Below, one piece after another: positions 22,167-32,025 of a DNA stretch of 64,000 nucleotides (the first letter of the stretch is position 1; each line of letters opens with the position of its first letter). A program made the position numbers and the translations under genes. Below the pieces are notes generated by a model. That model did not search any database. It was not told where the DNA came from and worked only from the letters and a program-made list of their open reading frames with translations. This stretch comes from [Mycobacterium] vasticus. GTDB taxonomy: Bacteria > Actinomycetota > Actinomycetes > Mycobacteriales > Mycobacteriaceae. The stretch spans positions 1,979,631 through 2,043,630 of the forward strand of contig NZ_CP084028.1 of NCBI RefSeq assembly GCF_020181595.1. The letters are read 5' to 3'.

Positions 22167-23609
22167 GTGGTGGATCTGACTGAATCGGTGGCGGCTGACG
22201 CCGCCGTGAGCACAGGCAGCTGGCGTGAGCTGCTCGGCCGGCGATATCTGGGCACCTCGGTCGTGCTGGCCGGGGGCGTGGCCCTGTACGCCACCAACGA
22301 ATTCCTCACGATCAGCCTGCTGCCCAGCACCATCAAGGACATCGGCGGCGAACGGTATTACGCCTGGGCCACCACGCTGTATCTGGTCGGCTCGGTGGTC
22401 GCCGCCGCGGCGGCCAACGCGGTGCTGGTGCGCATCGGCTCCCGGCTGGCCTATCTGGCCGGCGTGCTGTCCTTCGGCGCGGGCGCCGCGGTCTGCGCGG
22501 TGGCCCCGCACATGGAGATCCTGCTGATCGGCCGAACCCTGCAGGGCATGGGCGGCGGACTGTTGGCGGGGCTGGGGTATGCGCTGATCAATGCGGTGCT
22601 GCCCAGTTGGCTGTGGACTCGGGCCTCGGGGCTGGTGTCGGCCATGTGGGGCGTCGGCACCCTGATCGGGCCGGCCGCGGGCGGCCTGTTCGCCCAGTTC
22701 GGCGTCTGGCGATGGGCGTTCGGCCTGATGGTCGTGCTGTCCGGGGTGATGTGCGTGGCCGTCAGTGTGGTGCTGCGGGCCAGCCGCCCGAGTCAACACC
22801 ACGAAACGATGGCCATCCCGGTGCGGTCGCTGCTGCTGCTCGGCGGCGCGGCGCTGGTGGTGAGCACCGCCCAGCTGCCGCGCAACATGCTCGGTGCGGC
22901 CGGTCTGCTGGTCGCCGGCGCCGGCCTGCTGGCGGTGTTCCTGGTCGTGGACCGGCGCTCGTCATCGGCGGTGCTGCCGCCCAGTGCCTTCCGGCCGGGC
23001 CGGGAGAAGTGGATCTACCTGACATTGGGCCTGCTGATGGCCACCACGAAAGCCAACCTCTACATCCCGCTGCTCGGTCAGCGGCTGGCCCACCTGGCGC
23101 CGGTCATGGCCGGATTCCTGGGTGCCGCGCTGTCCACCGGCTGGACCATCAGCGAGATCGCCAGCGCCTCGGTGAGCAAAGCGCGGGTGGTCGTCGGGCT
23201 GGTGATCAGCGGGCCGCTGGTGATGGCGGCGGGTTTGGCGGTGGTCGCATTCGCCCGGATGAGCCACTACAACCCGACGGCGGTCGGCGCGATCTGGGCG
23301 ATGGCACTGCTGGTCGTCGGGATGGGCGTCGGCGCCGGCTGGCCGCACCTGTCGGCGTGGGCCATGAGCTGCGTCGACGACCCCGCCGAAGGCGGTACGG
23401 CCGCCGCGGCCATCAACACCGTCACGCTGATCGGCGGGGCGTTCGGTGCCGGTATCGCCGGCCTGGTGGTCAACACCGCGATGAGCACCGGTGAACCGGC
23501 CGCCCGCTGGCTGTTCGCGATCTTCGCCGTGCTGGCCGCCGCCGGGTGCCTGCTGTCCTATCGGGCCAGTCGCGACGACGACGCCGGGGTGCTCACCGGA
23601 TCGCCTTGA
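22167..23609 (+). CDS. MFS multidrug efflux transporter (Rv1634-like)
   Basis: This is an integral membrane protein of about 480 residues with about 12-14 hydrophobic helices. Major-facilitator features include the periplasmic-side start YATNEFLTISLLPSTIKDIG, motif-A-like IGSRLAYLAGVLSFGAGA, and the motif-C-like LQGMGGGLLAGLGYALINAV and GVGTLIGPAAGGLFAQFG. The M. tuberculosis homologue Rv1634 was reported to export fluoroquinolones; the substrate here is unproven. GTG 22167 is used as start; a second GTG 42 bases later (22209) is possible. Its 3' end overlaps the convergent mannosyltransferase gene by 17 bp. Confidence 0.85.
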   Translation: MVDLTESVAADAAVSTGSWRELLGRRYLGTSVVLAGGVALYATNEFLTISLLPSTIKDIGGERYYAWATTLYLVGSVVAAAAANAVLVRIGSRLAYLAGVLSFGAGAAVCAVAPHMEILLIGRTLQGMGGGLLAGLGYALINAVLPSWLWTRASGLVSAMWGVGTLIGPAAGGLFAQFGVWRWAFGLMVVLSGVMCVAVSVVLRASRPSQHHETMAIPVRSLLLLGGAALVVSTAQLPRNMLGAAGLLVAGAGLLAVFLVVDRRSSSAVLPPSAFRPGREKWIYLTLGLLMATTKANLYIPLLGQRLAHLAPVMAGFLGAALSTGWTISEIASASVSKARVVVGLVISGPLVMAAGLAVVAFARMSHYNPTAVGAIWAMALLVVGMGVGAGWPHLSAWAMSCVDDPAEGGTAAAAINTVTLIGGAFGAGIAGLVVNTAMSTGEPAARWLFAIFAVLAAAGCLLSYRASRDDDAGVLTGSP

Positions 23610-25188
23610 TCACCTGACTGAAGGTGAACTGCCAGCGCTCGACGACGTGGAAGCCCAACTGACGCAGCATCCGTCCGTCGGGGGTGCGGGCGAAGCGGGT
23701 TCCGGGCGGCAGCATCACCGCGGCCTGGTGTGCCGGCAGGGTGTGGTCGTGGTTGGTGATCGTCCAGATGACCGGGCAGTGGGCGAGCTGATCGGCCAGC
23801 GCCGACACCGAAAGGTGCCCGTCCCACAGCCGGCCGTGGCTCTGCCGGTCCGGTCCGCGGCCGGGATCGATCAGCTTCGCATACGACGCGGGGCGTGCGG
23901 CCGTCAGCGCCCGGATCGGGCCGGGCATCCACCGGGTGGTGTTGTCGATCAGCAGGCAGTCCCCGGGGTGGGCGTGCGCGTCGATCACGTCGGCGACCGC
24001 GCTGTAATCCCAGCCCTTCTCCTTGGTGTACCGATCACGTTGACTCACAACGTAATTGGGTGCTGCGGCCACCGCCAACGTCACCACAACGGCGATCACG
24101 GCCCGGCGGGATCCGGCGAGGGTGGTGACCGCGACCGCCAGGGCGATAGCCATCGCCGGGGCGGTGCCGATCAGATACCGCGGGTAGTAGATCGGTCTCC
24201 CCAGCACCGAATAGGTCAGCGTGACCAGTGTCGGAATCAGCATCCACGCGGCACACAGCACCACCAGCCGGCGGGTGTCCGGGTCCGGTGCCGGGCGGGT
24301 GCCCACCCGAACCGTGACCGCGGCCCCGACGAGCATCAGCGCGGCCAGGACCGCGAACACGATGCTGTTGTCGAAGTACTGCTGCTGCACGACTTCGACG
24401 ACGGTGGACAGGTTCAGCGGGTGAATCCAGGCGACCTGGCGGATCTGGCTCTGGCTGAGCACCACGAACGGGGCCAGTAGCGTCAGCGCGGCACCGACCG
24501 CGCAGGCCCACCGTCGCCGCGCCGCGGGGTCGCGGCCGGACAGGATCACCGGGTGCGCCGCCACCGTGAGCACCGTGAAGATGTTGAGCAGTCCAGCCGC
24601 CACCACCGCCGCGCCGTAGGCCGCCCACAGCGGCCCGGTGTTGCGGCGTGCCGCCGCGACACACAGCACGGTCAGCCAGACCGCGGCGGCGGCCGCGAAC
24701 GCATACGGGCGGGCTTCGGCCCCGGCCCAGGTCACCCGGGGCAGCACCGCGTACAGCACGCCGGCGCACACCGACAGCTGCCGCCCGGCGTACTGGCGGC
24801 ACAACACCACCACCCCGGCGGCGCCGATACCGACCGCCAGGCAACTGGGCAGCCGCGTCCAGAACTCGGTGGCCGGGAAGATCGCGAACCGGCCGTGCAT
24901 GAGCAGGTAGTACAGGCCGTGGACTGCGTCGATGTGGCCCAACATGTGCCACAGTTCGGGCAGTGAGCGCTGCGTCGAGGCCGAGATGGTGGCCGCCTCG
25001 TCGAACCACAGTGACGGCCGACTCACCCCCACGGCGCTGATGCCGGTAGCCACGACCGCGACCAGGGTCGCGTCGGGCCGGCGACGCGGGCGCGGCGGTG
25101 GGCCCGGCATCGTGCGCACCGATTCCCGGGTCGCGACCAGGCTCAACGGTGTGCGCTGTCGGTTCGGATGAGGGTGATGAGAATTCAC
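23593..25188 (-). CDS. Polytopic GT-C mannosyltransferase (Rv1635c-like)
   Basis: The protein has 531 residues. Residues 40-400 contain about ten membrane helices, and a C-terminal extracytoplasmic region follows. The GT-C catalytic Asp-Glu sits in the first loop (SRPSLWFDEAATISASTQR), as expected for polyprenyl-phosphate-mannose-dependent enzymes. In M. tuberculosis Rv1635c starts the mannose caps of lipoarabinomannan, and M. smegmatis, which lacks such caps, is thought to lack it. Its presence hints at capped LAM in this organism (inference). The GTG start (NSHHPHPN) is used. It overlaps the MFS gene tail to tail. Confidence 0.8.
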   Translation of the reverse strand: MNSHHPHPNRQRTPLSLVATRESVRTMPGPPPRPRRRPDATLVAVVATGISAVGVSRPSLWFDEAATISASTQRSLPELWHMLGHIDAVHGLYYLLMHGRFAIFPATEFWTRLPSCLAVGIGAAGVVVLCRQYAGRQLSVCAGVLYAVLPRVTWAGAEARPYAFAAAAAVWLTVLCVAAARRNTGPLWAAYGAAVVAAGLLNIFTVLTVAAHPVILSGRDPAARRRWACAVGAALTLLAPFVVLSQSQIRQVAWIHPLNLSTVVEVVQQQYFDNSIVFAVLAALMLVGAAVTVRVGTRPAPDPDTRRLVVLCAAWMLIPTLVTLTYSVLGRPIYYPRYLIGTAPAMAIALAVAVTTLAGSRRAVIAVVVTLAVAAAPNYVVSQRDRYTKEKGWDYSAVADVIDAHAHPGDCLLIDNTTRWMPGPIRALTAARPASYAKLIDPGRGPDRQSHGRLWDGHLSVSALADQLAHCPVIWTITNHDHTLPAHQAAVMLPPGTRFARTPDGRMLRQLGFHVVERWQFTFSQVIKAIR

Positions 25189-25317
25189 GCTACTACCGCC
25201 GGGCGCACCGTGTCGGCTACGTCACCAGGGCTCCAAGGCGGGGTTCACGTCGCTCGATGCGCCCTGGTGTGGTGGACACGTGATGCTCAATTACCCCCAT
25301 CGGGGCCGCTGACGCGT

Positions 25318-25354
25318 TAATGTCGCCATGGTTTGTTAGGCGAATTTGGCGACA
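25318..25354 (+). promoter_or_regulatory. usp promoter region with inverted repeat
   Basis: A -10-like TAATGT (25318-25323) is followed by the 8-bp inverted repeat TGTCGCCA (25321-25328) and TGGCGACA (25347-25354) with an 18-bp spacer, ending about 20 bp before the usp start. It could be an operator or form a 5'-UTR hairpin. Confidence 0.35.
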
Positions 25355-25375
25355 CATCACCGAGAGGGTTTACGG

Positions 25376-25822
25376 ATGAGCGGCTACAAGACCGTCGTGG
25401 TAGGTACGGACGGCTCGGATTCTTCGCTGCGTGCCGTGGACCGGGCGGCTTACCTGGCCTCCGGGGAAGGCTCCAAGCTCGTCATCACCACGGCGTACCT
25501 GCCGCATGCCGATGACCCGCGGGCGACCGACGCCCTCAAGGACGAGGGCTACCAGGCCTCCGGCAACGCCCCGATCTACGCGATCCTCAAGGAAGCCAAG
25601 GAGCGGGCCGTCAAGGCCGGTGCCTACGAGGTCGAGGAGAAGGCGGTCGTCGGCGCTCCGGTCGACGCGCTGGTGGAGTTGGCCGAGTCGGTCAAGGCCG
25701 ACCTGTTGGTGGTCGGCAACGTCGGCCTGAGCACCATCGCCGGCCGGCTGCTCGGCTCGGTGCCGGCCAACGTGTCACGTCGCTCCAAGATCGACGTGCT
25801 GATCGTTCACACCACGGGCTAA
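25376..25822 (+). CDS. Universal stress protein (Rv1636-like, cAMP-binding family)
   Basis: This is a 148-residue single-domain universal stress protein. It begins YKTVVVGTDGSDSSLRAVD and carries the nucleotide-binding loop LLVVGNVGLSTIAGRLLGSV followed by PANVSRRSKIDVLIVH (G-2x-G-9x-G-S/N pattern). It is closely similar to Rv1636 (146 aa), shown to bind cAMP in preference to ATP. The ATG at 25376 is chosen from family length and the GAGAGGG upstream; an earlier in-frame codon would add ten non-conserved residues. It may buffer cAMP made by cyclases such as the one at 43119. Confidence 0.93.
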   Translation: MSGYKTVVVGTDGSDSSLRAVDRAAYLASGEGSKLVITTAYLPHADDPRATDALKDEGYQASGNAPIYAILKEAKERAVKAGAYEVEEKAVVGAPVDALVELAESVKADLLVVGNVGLSTIAGRLLGSVPANVSRRSKIDVLIVHTTG

Positions 25823-25833
25823 ACCGCGGTAGT

Positions 25834-26520
25834 TCACCAGCCCCGCTGGCGCCACTCCTGCAGGTGCGGGCGCTCGGCGCCCAGCGTCGTGTCATCACCG
25901 TGGCCGGGGTAGACGACGGTGTCGTCGCCGAAGCGGCCGAACACCTTGGTCTCCACATCACCGAGTAGTCGCTCGAAATCGCCTTCCTGCCAAGTCTTTC
26001 CGACTCCACCGGGAAACAGGCAGTCGCCGGTGAACAGCTGCGTCACGCCGCCGGCGGCTGCGCCGCCCAACGCCAGCGCGACCGAACCCTCGGTGTGGCC
26101 CTGCAGATGGATCACGTCGAAGCTCAGATCCCCGACGGTCACGGTGTCGCCGTCGGCCAGGATCCGGTCCGGTTTCACCGGCAGCGGCTCGGCGTCCAGG
26201 GCGTGCGCGGCCGTCGGCGCCCCGGTCGCCTCGGCGACGGCGGCCAGCGCCTGCCAGTGGTCGAAGTGCTGGTGGGTGGTCAGGATCAGCGACACCGTGG
26301 GCGCCTGGTCGGCCACCAGGGCCACCAGATCCTCGGCGTCGTTGGCGGCGTCGATCAACAGCGTCTGACCGGTGTTGGCGCACGTCACCAGGTAGGCGTT
26401 GTTGTCCATCGGGCCCACCGAGGTCTTGATGATGGAGGCTCCGGGTAGCACCCGCCGGGCCGCGGTTCCGGGTTCGACGTGCCCGGTGTAGTGGTCGTCG
26501 ACCGAGATCTTGCGCGTCAT
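25834..26520 (-). CDS. MBL-fold hydrolase, glyoxalase-II-like (Rv1637c-like)
   Basis: This 228-residue metallo-beta-lactamase-fold protein has the metal motif [11 protein letters not shown] (HxHxDH), a further histidine in [11 protein letters not shown], the metal-bridging aspartate in [11 protein letters not shown], and the final [13 protein letters not shown]. This arrangement matches hydroxyacylglutathione-hydrolase-type enzymes; in mycobacteria the thiol ester would be mycothiol-based (inference). The ATG at 26520 follows TACCGT by 7 nt. It is divergent from uvrA with 58 bp between starts. Confidence 0.88.
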   Translation of the reverse strand: MTRKISVDDHYTGHVEPGTAARRVLPGASIIKTSVGPMDNNAYLVTCANTGQTLLIDAANDAEDLVALVADQAPTVSLILTTHQHFDHWQALAAVAEATGAPTAAHALDAEPLPVKPDRILADGDTVTVGDLSFDVIHLQGHTEGSVALALGGAAAGGVTQLFTGDCLFPGGVGKTWQEGDFERLLGDVETKVFGRFGDDTVVYPGHGDDTTLGAERPHLQEWRQRGW

Positions 26521-26527
26521 GTCCGCC

Positions 26528-26533
26528 ACGGTA
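26528..26533 (-). promoter_or_regulatory. -10 box of the MBL hydrolase gene
   Basis: TACCGT on the reverse strand is separated from the ATG by GGCGGAC (7 nt), consistent with a leaderless mRNA. Confidence 0.45.
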
Positions 26534-26565
26534 CTGGCCCCGCGACGCCTGTCGGTACCGGCACA

Positions 26566-26571
26566 TAGCAT
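26566..26571 (+). promoter_or_regulatory. -10 box, leaderless uvrA transcript
   Basis: TAGCAT is followed by GGGAGCC and GTG at 26579. No LexA-type box was seen in the 58-bp divergent region. Confidence 0.5.
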
Positions 26572-26578
26572 GGGAGCC

Positions 26579-29488
26579 GTGTCTGACCGGCTGATCGTCA
26601 AGGGTGCCCGTGAACACAACCTGCGCAGCGTGGACCTCGACCTTCCCCGGGATGCGCTGATCGTCTTCACGGGGCTGTCCGGGTCGGGCAAATCCTCGCT
26701 GGCCTTCGACACGATCTTCGCTGAGGGGCAGCGCCGCTACGTCGAATCGCTGTCGGCGTACGCCCGGCAGTTCCTCGGTCAGATGGACAAGCCCGACGTC
26801 GACTTCATCGAGGGTCTGTCCCCGGCGGTGTCCATCGACCAGAAATCGACCAACCGCAACCCGCGCTCCACGGTCGGCACCATCACCGAGGTCTATGACT
26901 ACCTGCGGCTGCTGTATGCCCGCGCCGGCACACCGCACTGTCCGGTCTGTGGCGAGCGGATCGCCCGGCAGACCCCGCAGCAGATCGTCGACCAGGTGCT
27001 GGCCATGGACGAGGGGCTGCGCTTTCAGGTGCTGGCTCCGGTGGTGCGCACCCGCAAGGGCGAGTTCGTCGACCTGTTCGAGAAGCTGAACACCCAGGGC
27101 TACAGCAGGGTTCGGGTCGACGGGGTGGTGCACTCGCTCACCGATCCGCCCAAGCTGAAGAAGCAGGAGAAGCACGACATCGAGGTGGTCGTCGACCGCC
27201 TCACGGTCAAGGAGTCGGCCAAGCAGCGGCTCACCGACTCGGTGGAGACGGCACTGGGCCTCGCCGATGGCATCGTGGTGCTGGAGTTCGTCGATCGCGA
27301 CGACGCCGACGCGCATCGCGAGCAGCGGTTCTCCGAGAAGCTGGCGTGCCCCAACGGGCACGCGCTGGCGGTCGACGATCTGGAGCCGCGGTCGTTCTCG
27401 TTCAACTCGCCGTACGGGGCCTGCCCGGACTGTGCCGGGCTGGGCATCCGCAAGGAGGTTGACGCCGAGCTGGTGGTGCCCGATCCGGACCGCACCCTGG
27501 CCGAGGGTGCGGTGGTGCCGTGGTCGATGGGCCCCACCAGTGAGTACTTCACCCGGATGATGGCGAGCCTGGGGGAGTCCCTGGGCTTCGACGTGGACAC
27601 CCCGTGGCGCAAGCTGCCGGCCAAGGCCCGCAAGGCGATTCTCGAGGGCTCCGACGAGCAGGTGCACGTCCGCTACCGCAACCGCTACGGCCGGACCCGC
27701 TCCTACTACGCCGAATTCGAAGGCGTGATGGCGTTTTTGCAGCGCAAGATGGAGCAGACCGAATCCGAGCAGATGAAGGACCGCTACGCGGGCTTCATGC
27801 GTGACGTGCCCTGCCCGGAATGTGCCGGCACCCGGCTCAAGCCGGAGATCCTGGCGGTCACGCTGTCCGCCGGCGACTACGGCAGCCGGTCCATCGCGCA
27901 GGTCTGTGACCTGTCGATCGCGGACTGCGCGGACTTCCTGAGCGCACTCACCCTGGGCCCCCGCGAGCAGGCCATCGCCGGCCAGGTGCTCAAAGAGATC
28001 CAGTCGCGGCTGAGCTTCCTGCTCGACGTGGGCCTGGAGTACCTGACCCTGTCGCGGGCGGCCGGGACCCTGTCCGGCGGTGAGGCGCAACGCATTCGAC
28101 TGGCCACCCAGATCGGCTCCGGTCTGGTCGGGGTGCTCTACGTGCTCGACGAGCCGTCGATCGGGCTGCACCAGCGCGACAATCGCCGGCTGATCGAGAC
28201 GCTGGTGCGGCTGCGGGATCTGGGCAACACCCTGATCGTCGTCGAACACGACCTGGACACCATCGCGCACGCCGACTGGATCGTCGACATCGGTCCGGCG
28301 GCCGGCGAGCACGGCGGGAAGATCGTGCACAGCGGGACATACTCCGAGCTGCTGGCCAATTCCGAGTCGATCACCGGGGCCTATCTGTCCGGTGCGAAAG
28401 CCATTGCGGTGCCTGATGTTCGGCGCAAGGTGGATACCAGACGCCAGCTCGGGGTGGTGGGCGCCCGCGAGCACAACCTGGCCGGGGTGGACGTGGCGTT
28501 CCCGCTTGGTGTGCTCACCGCGGTCACCGGGGTGTCCGGCTCGGGTAAGTCCACACTGGTCAACGACATCCTGGCGGCGGTGCTGGCCAACAAGCTCAAC
28601 GGTGCGCGTCAGGTGCCGGGCCGGCACACCCGGATCACCGGGCTGGACTACCTGGACAAGCTGGTGCGGGTCGACCAGTCACCGATCGGGCGCACCCCGC
28701 GGTCCAACCCGGCCACCTACACCGGGGTGTTCGACAAGATCCGCACCCTGTTCGCGGCCACCACCGAGGCCAAGGTCCGCGGGTACCAGCCGGGCCGGTT
28801 CTCGTTCAACGTCAAGGGCGGTCGCTGCGAGGCGTGCACCGGCGACGGCACCATCAAGATCGAGATGAACTTCCTGCCGGACGTCTACGTGCCCTGCGAG
28901 GTCTGCCACGGCGCCCGCTACAACCGGGAGACCCTGGAGGTGCACTACAAGGGCAAGACCATCGCCGAGGTGCTCGACATGTCGATCGAGGAGGCCACCG
29001 AGTTCTTCGAGCCGATCACCGCGATCCACCGCTACCTGCGCACCCTGGTCGACGTCGGGCTGGGCTATGTGCGGCTGGGCCAGCCGGCGCCGACGCTGTC
29101 CGGCGGTGAGGCGCAGCGGGTCAAGCTGGCCTCCGAGCTGCAGAAGCGTTCCACCGGGCGCACCATCTACATCCTCGACGAGCCCACCACCGGGCTGCAC
29201 TTCGAGGACATCGCCAAGCTGCTGGGCGTCATCAACGGCCTTGTCGACAAAGGTAATTCGGTGATCGTCATCGAGCACAACCTGGATGTGATCAAGACCG
29301 CGGACTGGATCATCGACATGGGGCCCGAAGGCGGGGCCGGTGGCGGCACCGTGGTGGCCGCCGGTACGCCCGAGGACGTGGTCGCCGTCCCGGAGAGCTA
29401 CACCGGCAAGTTCCTCGCCGAAATCCTCGGCGCACCGGCCAAGCCCGCTAGGGCGCCCAAGCGCGGGCGTAAGAAGGCCAGCGCTTAG
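26579..29488 (+). CDS. uvrA: Excinuclease ABC subunit A
   Basis: This 969-residue UvrA is the DNA-damage recognition ATPase of nucleotide excision repair. It has two ABC modules: Walker A motifs [16 protein letters not shown] and [15 protein letters not shown], signature motifs [13 protein letters not shown] and [13 protein letters not shown], and Walker B regions [14 protein letters not shown] and [13 protein letters not shown]. Zinc modules are seen at [31 protein letters not shown], and [11 protein letters not shown] with [12 protein letters not shown]. The GTG start ([15 protein letters not shown]) is fixed by the family N-terminus. It ends with a 4-bp overlap with the convergent hydrolase. 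Confidence 0.98.
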   Translation: MSDRLIVKGAREHNLRSVDLDLPRDALIVFTGLSGSGKSSLAFDTIFAEGQRRYVESLSAYARQFLGQMDKPDVDFIEGLSPAVSIDQKSTNRNPRSTVGTITEVYDYLRLLYARAGTPHCPVCGERIARQTPQQIVDQVLAMDEGLRFQVLAPVVRTRKGEFVDLFEKLNTQGYSRVRVDGVVHSLTDPPKLKKQEKHDIEVVVDRLTVKESAKQRLTDSVETALGLADGIVVLEFVDRDDADAHREQRFSEKLACPNGHALAVDDLEPRSFSFNSPYGACPDCAGLGIRKEVDAELVVPDPDRTLAEGAVVPWSMGPTSEYFTRMMASLGESLGFDVDTPWRKLPAKARKAILEGSDEQVHVRYRNRYGRTRSYYAEFEGVMAFLQRKMEQTESEQMKDRYAGFMRDVPCPECAGTRLKPEILAVTLSAGDYGSRSIAQVCDLSIADCADFLSALTLGPREQAIAGQVLKEIQSRLSFLLDVGLEYLTLSRAAGTLSGGEAQRIRLATQIGSGLVGVLYVLDEPSIGLHQRDNRRLIETLVRLRDLGNTLIVVEHDLDTIAHADWIVDIGPAAGEHGGKIVHSGTYSELLANSESITGAYLSGAKAIAVPDVRRKVDTRRQLGVVGAREHNLAGVDVAFPLGVLTAVTGVSGSGKSTLVNDILAAVLANKLNGARQVPGRHTRITGLDYLDKLVRVDQSPIGRTPRSNPATYTGVFDKIRTLFAATTEAKVRGYQPGRFSFNVKGGRCEACTGDGTIKIEMNFLPDVYVPCEVCHGARYNRETLEVHYKGKTIAEVLDMSIEEATEFFEPITAIHRYLRTLVDVGLGYVRLGQPAPTLSGGEAQRVKLASELQKRSTGRTIYILDEPTTGLHFEDIAKLLGVINGLVDKGNSVIVIEHNLDVIKTADWIIDMGPEGGAGGGTVVAAGTPEDVVAVPESYTGKFLAEILGAPAKPARAPKRGRKKASA

Positions 29489-30408
29489 CGGGTATCCGCG
29501 AGCGCGCGCACCAGGAATGACACCTCATCGGCCAGCACCGTCTCCTGCCACGGGCCGGTGTAGGCGTCGAAGTGGTCGACCGGGTATTCCAGCACCGTCG
29601 TCGGCCCCCCGGCGCGATCCGCGGTCTTGCGTGCCGCGGCGGGGGGAGCCACCTGATCGTTGGTGCCGATCTGAATGAGCATCGGGCACTTGATCTTCGG
29701 GGCCACCGTGGTGGGGCGGTTGAGGGCGACCTCAAGCGCGGTTCGCGCGCATACCTCGTTGCGCCAGGTCGGTCCGGCGACCGCCAGATAACCGGACAGG
29801 GCACCCGGGGTACTGATGATCGCCACCGAACCCGGTTCCGCCGCCAGCGGAATCCGGTGTGGCGGGCCGCCGGTGATCACCGTCAGCGCGTCCCGCAGTC
29901 CGTGGCCGACCAGGCGCAGCACCGCGAGCGGTCCGGCGGTACGGGCGATCTGCAGCACCGCGGCCAGCCCGTCGGTCGCGGGCGCCAGGGCGATCACGGC
30001 AGCGATCCGCGGGTCGGCGGCCGCCACGGTCAGTACGTGCCCGCCCGAGTAGGACGTGCCCCACAGCGCGACCCGGTCGGGGTCGACACCGCGTAACCGT
30101 CGGGCGGCCTCGACTGCCGCCCGCCAGTCCTGGCGTTGCTTGCGGTAGGCGACGACCTGACGGGGGCTGCCTTCGGAGGCGCCGAAGCCTCGGTAGTCGA
30201 AAACCAGGGAGTCCACGCCTGCGTCGGCGAAACCGGCCGCGAAGTCCATCAGGCCGGTGTCGCGAGTGCCGCCGAAGCCGTGTCCGATCACGACGACAGG
30301 TCGTAATCCGTTGCGGTTCATATCATCCGATGTGGCGTGCACGTGCCAGGCTGCGCATTGCGCGCCGTGGCTCCGGAATGAGATCTCCTCGACGGTGCGG
30401 GAGGTCAT
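29485..30408 (-). CDS. Alpha/beta hydrolase paired with a Baeyer-Villiger monooxygenase
   Basis: This 307-residue alpha/beta hydrolase has the oxyanion strand [16 protein letters not shown], nucleophile elbow [14 protein letters not shown] (Ser about residue 119), acid region [14 protein letters not shown] and catalytic histidine in [11 protein letters not shown]. Its start overlaps the stop of the monooxygenase (ATGA, 30405-30408), so they are translated together. A Baeyer-Villiger enzyme makes an ester or lactone from a ketone and this hydrolase is the natural next step, splitting it (inference). Substrate unknown. The block is not found at this position in M. tuberculosis as I recall it. 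Confidence 0.85.
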   Translation of the reverse strand: MTSRTVEEISFRSHGAQCAAWHVHATSDDMNRNGLRPVVVIGHGFGGTRDTGLMDFAAGFADAGVDSLVFDYRGFGASEGSPRQVVAYRKQRQDWRAAVEAARRLRGVDPDRVALWGTSYSGGHVLTVAAADPRIAAVIALAPATDGLAAVLQIARTAGPLAVLRLVGHGLRDALTVITGGPPHRIPLAAEPGSVAIISTPGALSGYLAVAGPTWRNEVCARTALEVALNRPTTVAPKIKCPMLIQIGTNDQVAPPAAARKTADRAGGPTTVLEYPVDHFDAYTGPWQETVLADEVSFLVRALADTR

Positions 30409-31904
30409 GACGCCGTCACATAGGAGGCCGAACGCGACGTGAACCGCAGCGCTGGATCGGCGACCGGGCCGTGCTTGAGGCGCGCGATGTCGTCCTCATA
30501 GGCCATCTTGACGGTCCAGGGGCCGGTGCTGCCGGCCTTGGGGAATGTGGCGATCTTGCGCTGCACGTAGCCGGAGCTCATCTCGATCATGGGCGTGCGT
30601 TCCACGCCGGATGCGGGCAGCATCGGGGTGACGACCGCGTGACCGTGGGCGTCCATGTGGTCGAGCAGGCGGATCAGGTGCGCGCAGACCAGTTCGACCT
30701 TCAGTGTCCAGGCGAGGTTGGTGTAGCCGAACGCGAAGACGAAGTTCGGTACGCCGCTGAGCATCATCGCCTTGTAGGCGACGGTGTCGGCGATGTCGAC
30801 AGGGCTGCCGTCGACGCGCAGGTCGATGCCGCCAAGAGGCAGCAGATTGAGCCCGGTGGCGGTGACCACGATGTCGGCGTCGAGGTGCTGGCCCGACTTC
30901 AGGGCGATGCCGGTCTCGGTGAAGGCCTCAATGTGGTCGGTGACCACCGAGGCCCGGCCGCTGGAGATCGCGGTGAACAGATCGCCGTTGGGCACCATGC
31001 ACAGGCGCTGATCCCACGGGGCGTAGTTCGGGGTGAAGTGGGTGTCCACGTCGAAGCCCTTCGGGAGCCGCCGCCGCACGCCCGCGATCAGCAGTCGCCG
31101 CATGACCGACGGCATCCGCTCGCATGCCTTGAACAGCCCCCGGTTGATGGCGATGTTCTTGCGCCGGATGATCGCGTGTGCGCGTTGCGGACCTACCAGC
31201 TTGTTCAAGGTGTTGGCGATCGCGTCCTCAGCGGGCAGGGCCAGCACGTAACTCGGTGAACGCTGCAGCATCGTGACATGCGCGGCTGTGCTTGCCATCG
31301 CCGGGACCACCGTCACCGCGGTGGCCCCGCTGCCGATCACCACGACCTTCTTACCGCTGTAGTCGAGGTCCTCCGGCCAGTGCTGCGGATGAACCACCTG
31401 CCCGCCAAACGTGTCGAGCCCGGCGAACTCTGGCGTGTAGCCCGCCTCGTAGTTGTAGTAGCCGGTACCCGAGTAGATGAATCGCGCCGTGTACACCGTG
31501 GATTCGCCGGTGCTGCTGTTCACCGCGTGGATGCTCCATCGACCGGTCTCGGAGTCGAATTCGGCCGAGCTCACCTTGGTGTCGAAGCGGATGTGCCCGG
31601 CGATGCCGTTCTGGTCGATGGTGGCGTTCAGGTAGTCGAGGATGATGTCGGCGTCGGCGATCGACTTCTTGTGGGTCCACGGCCGGAACCCGAAGCAGAA
31701 CGACGGCATGTCCGAGTCGGATCGAATTCCCGGGTACTTGAACAGGTTCCAGGTTCCGCCGATGTCTGCACGCCCCTCCAGGATCGCGTACGACGTCGTC
31801 GGTCGTTGGGTCGCCAGGTAGTGGGCGGCGCCGATTCCCGAGATGCCGGCGCCGATGATGACGACATCGAAGTCGGTTTCCGTCGAAGCGAGCTTGGTGG
31901 CCAT
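30405..31904 (-). CDS. Flavin-dependent Baeyer-Villiger monooxygenase (EthA/MymA type)
   Basis: This 499-residue class B flavoprotein monooxygenase has an FAD Rossmann motif VVIIGAGISGIGAAHYLA, the segment GGTWNLFKYPGIRSDSDM shared with EthA and MymA, a BVMO fingerprint-like FGGQVVHPQHWPEDLDY, an NADPH motif VVVIGSGATAVTVVP, and NGDLFTAISSGRASVVTDHI near the C-terminal half. It resembles EthA, which activates ethionamide, and MymA, but the native substrate is not readable. The start has AGGAGT 4 nt upstream. It heads a two-gene operon with a hydrolase and is divergent from a PucR-type regulator, across a 121-bp region containing two palindromes. Confidence 0.88.
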   Translation of the reverse strand: MATKLASTETDFDVVIIGAGISGIGAAHYLATQRPTTSYAILEGRADIGGTWNLFKYPGIRSDSDMPSFCFGFRPWTHKKSIADADIILDYLNATIDQNGIAGHIRFDTKVSSAEFDSETGRWSIHAVNSSTGESTVYTARFIYSGTGYYNYEAGYTPEFAGLDTFGGQVVHPQHWPEDLDYSGKKVVVIGSGATAVTVVPAMASTAAHVTMLQRSPSYVLALPAEDAIANTLNKLVGPQRAHAIIRRKNIAINRGLFKACERMPSVMRRLLIAGVRRRLPKGFDVDTHFTPNYAPWDQRLCMVPNGDLFTAISSGRASVVTDHIEAFTETGIALKSGQHLDADIVVTATGLNLLPLGGIDLRVDGSPVDIADTVAYKAMMLSGVPNFVFAFGYTNLAWTLKVELVCAHLIRLLDHMDAHGHAVVTPMLPASGVERTPMIEMSSGYVQRKIATFPKAGSTGPWTVKMAYEDDIARLKHGPVADPALRFTSRSASYVTAS

Positions 31905-31927
31905 CGGGACTCCTAACGATCGAGTTT

Positions 31928-32019
31928 GTGATGGTCATCACGATATGGAGCGGGCAGTGACATAGATATGGCATGGATTACATAGTTTTCGTCTGAAAAT
32001 GTAGGAATAGCCATACTCT
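31928..32019. promoter_or_regulatory. Divergent control region with two inverted repeats
   Basis: GTGATGGTCATCAC (31928-31941) is a perfect repeat with a 2-bp centre, 24 bp before the monooxygenase start. TTTTC-GTCT-GAAAA (31986-31999) is a second. TACTCT (32014-32019) lies 6 nt before the regulator ATG and gives a leaderless regulator mRNA. The first repeat is the better operator candidate for the PucR-like protein. Confidence 0.45.
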
Positions 32020-32025
32020 GGAGGG

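Noticed and set aside
25958..28627. Long reverse-strand open frame opposite uvrA
   Set aside because: It mirrors uvrA codons and lacks any recognised motif; only the MBL hydrolase part at 25834-26520, in another frame, is real.
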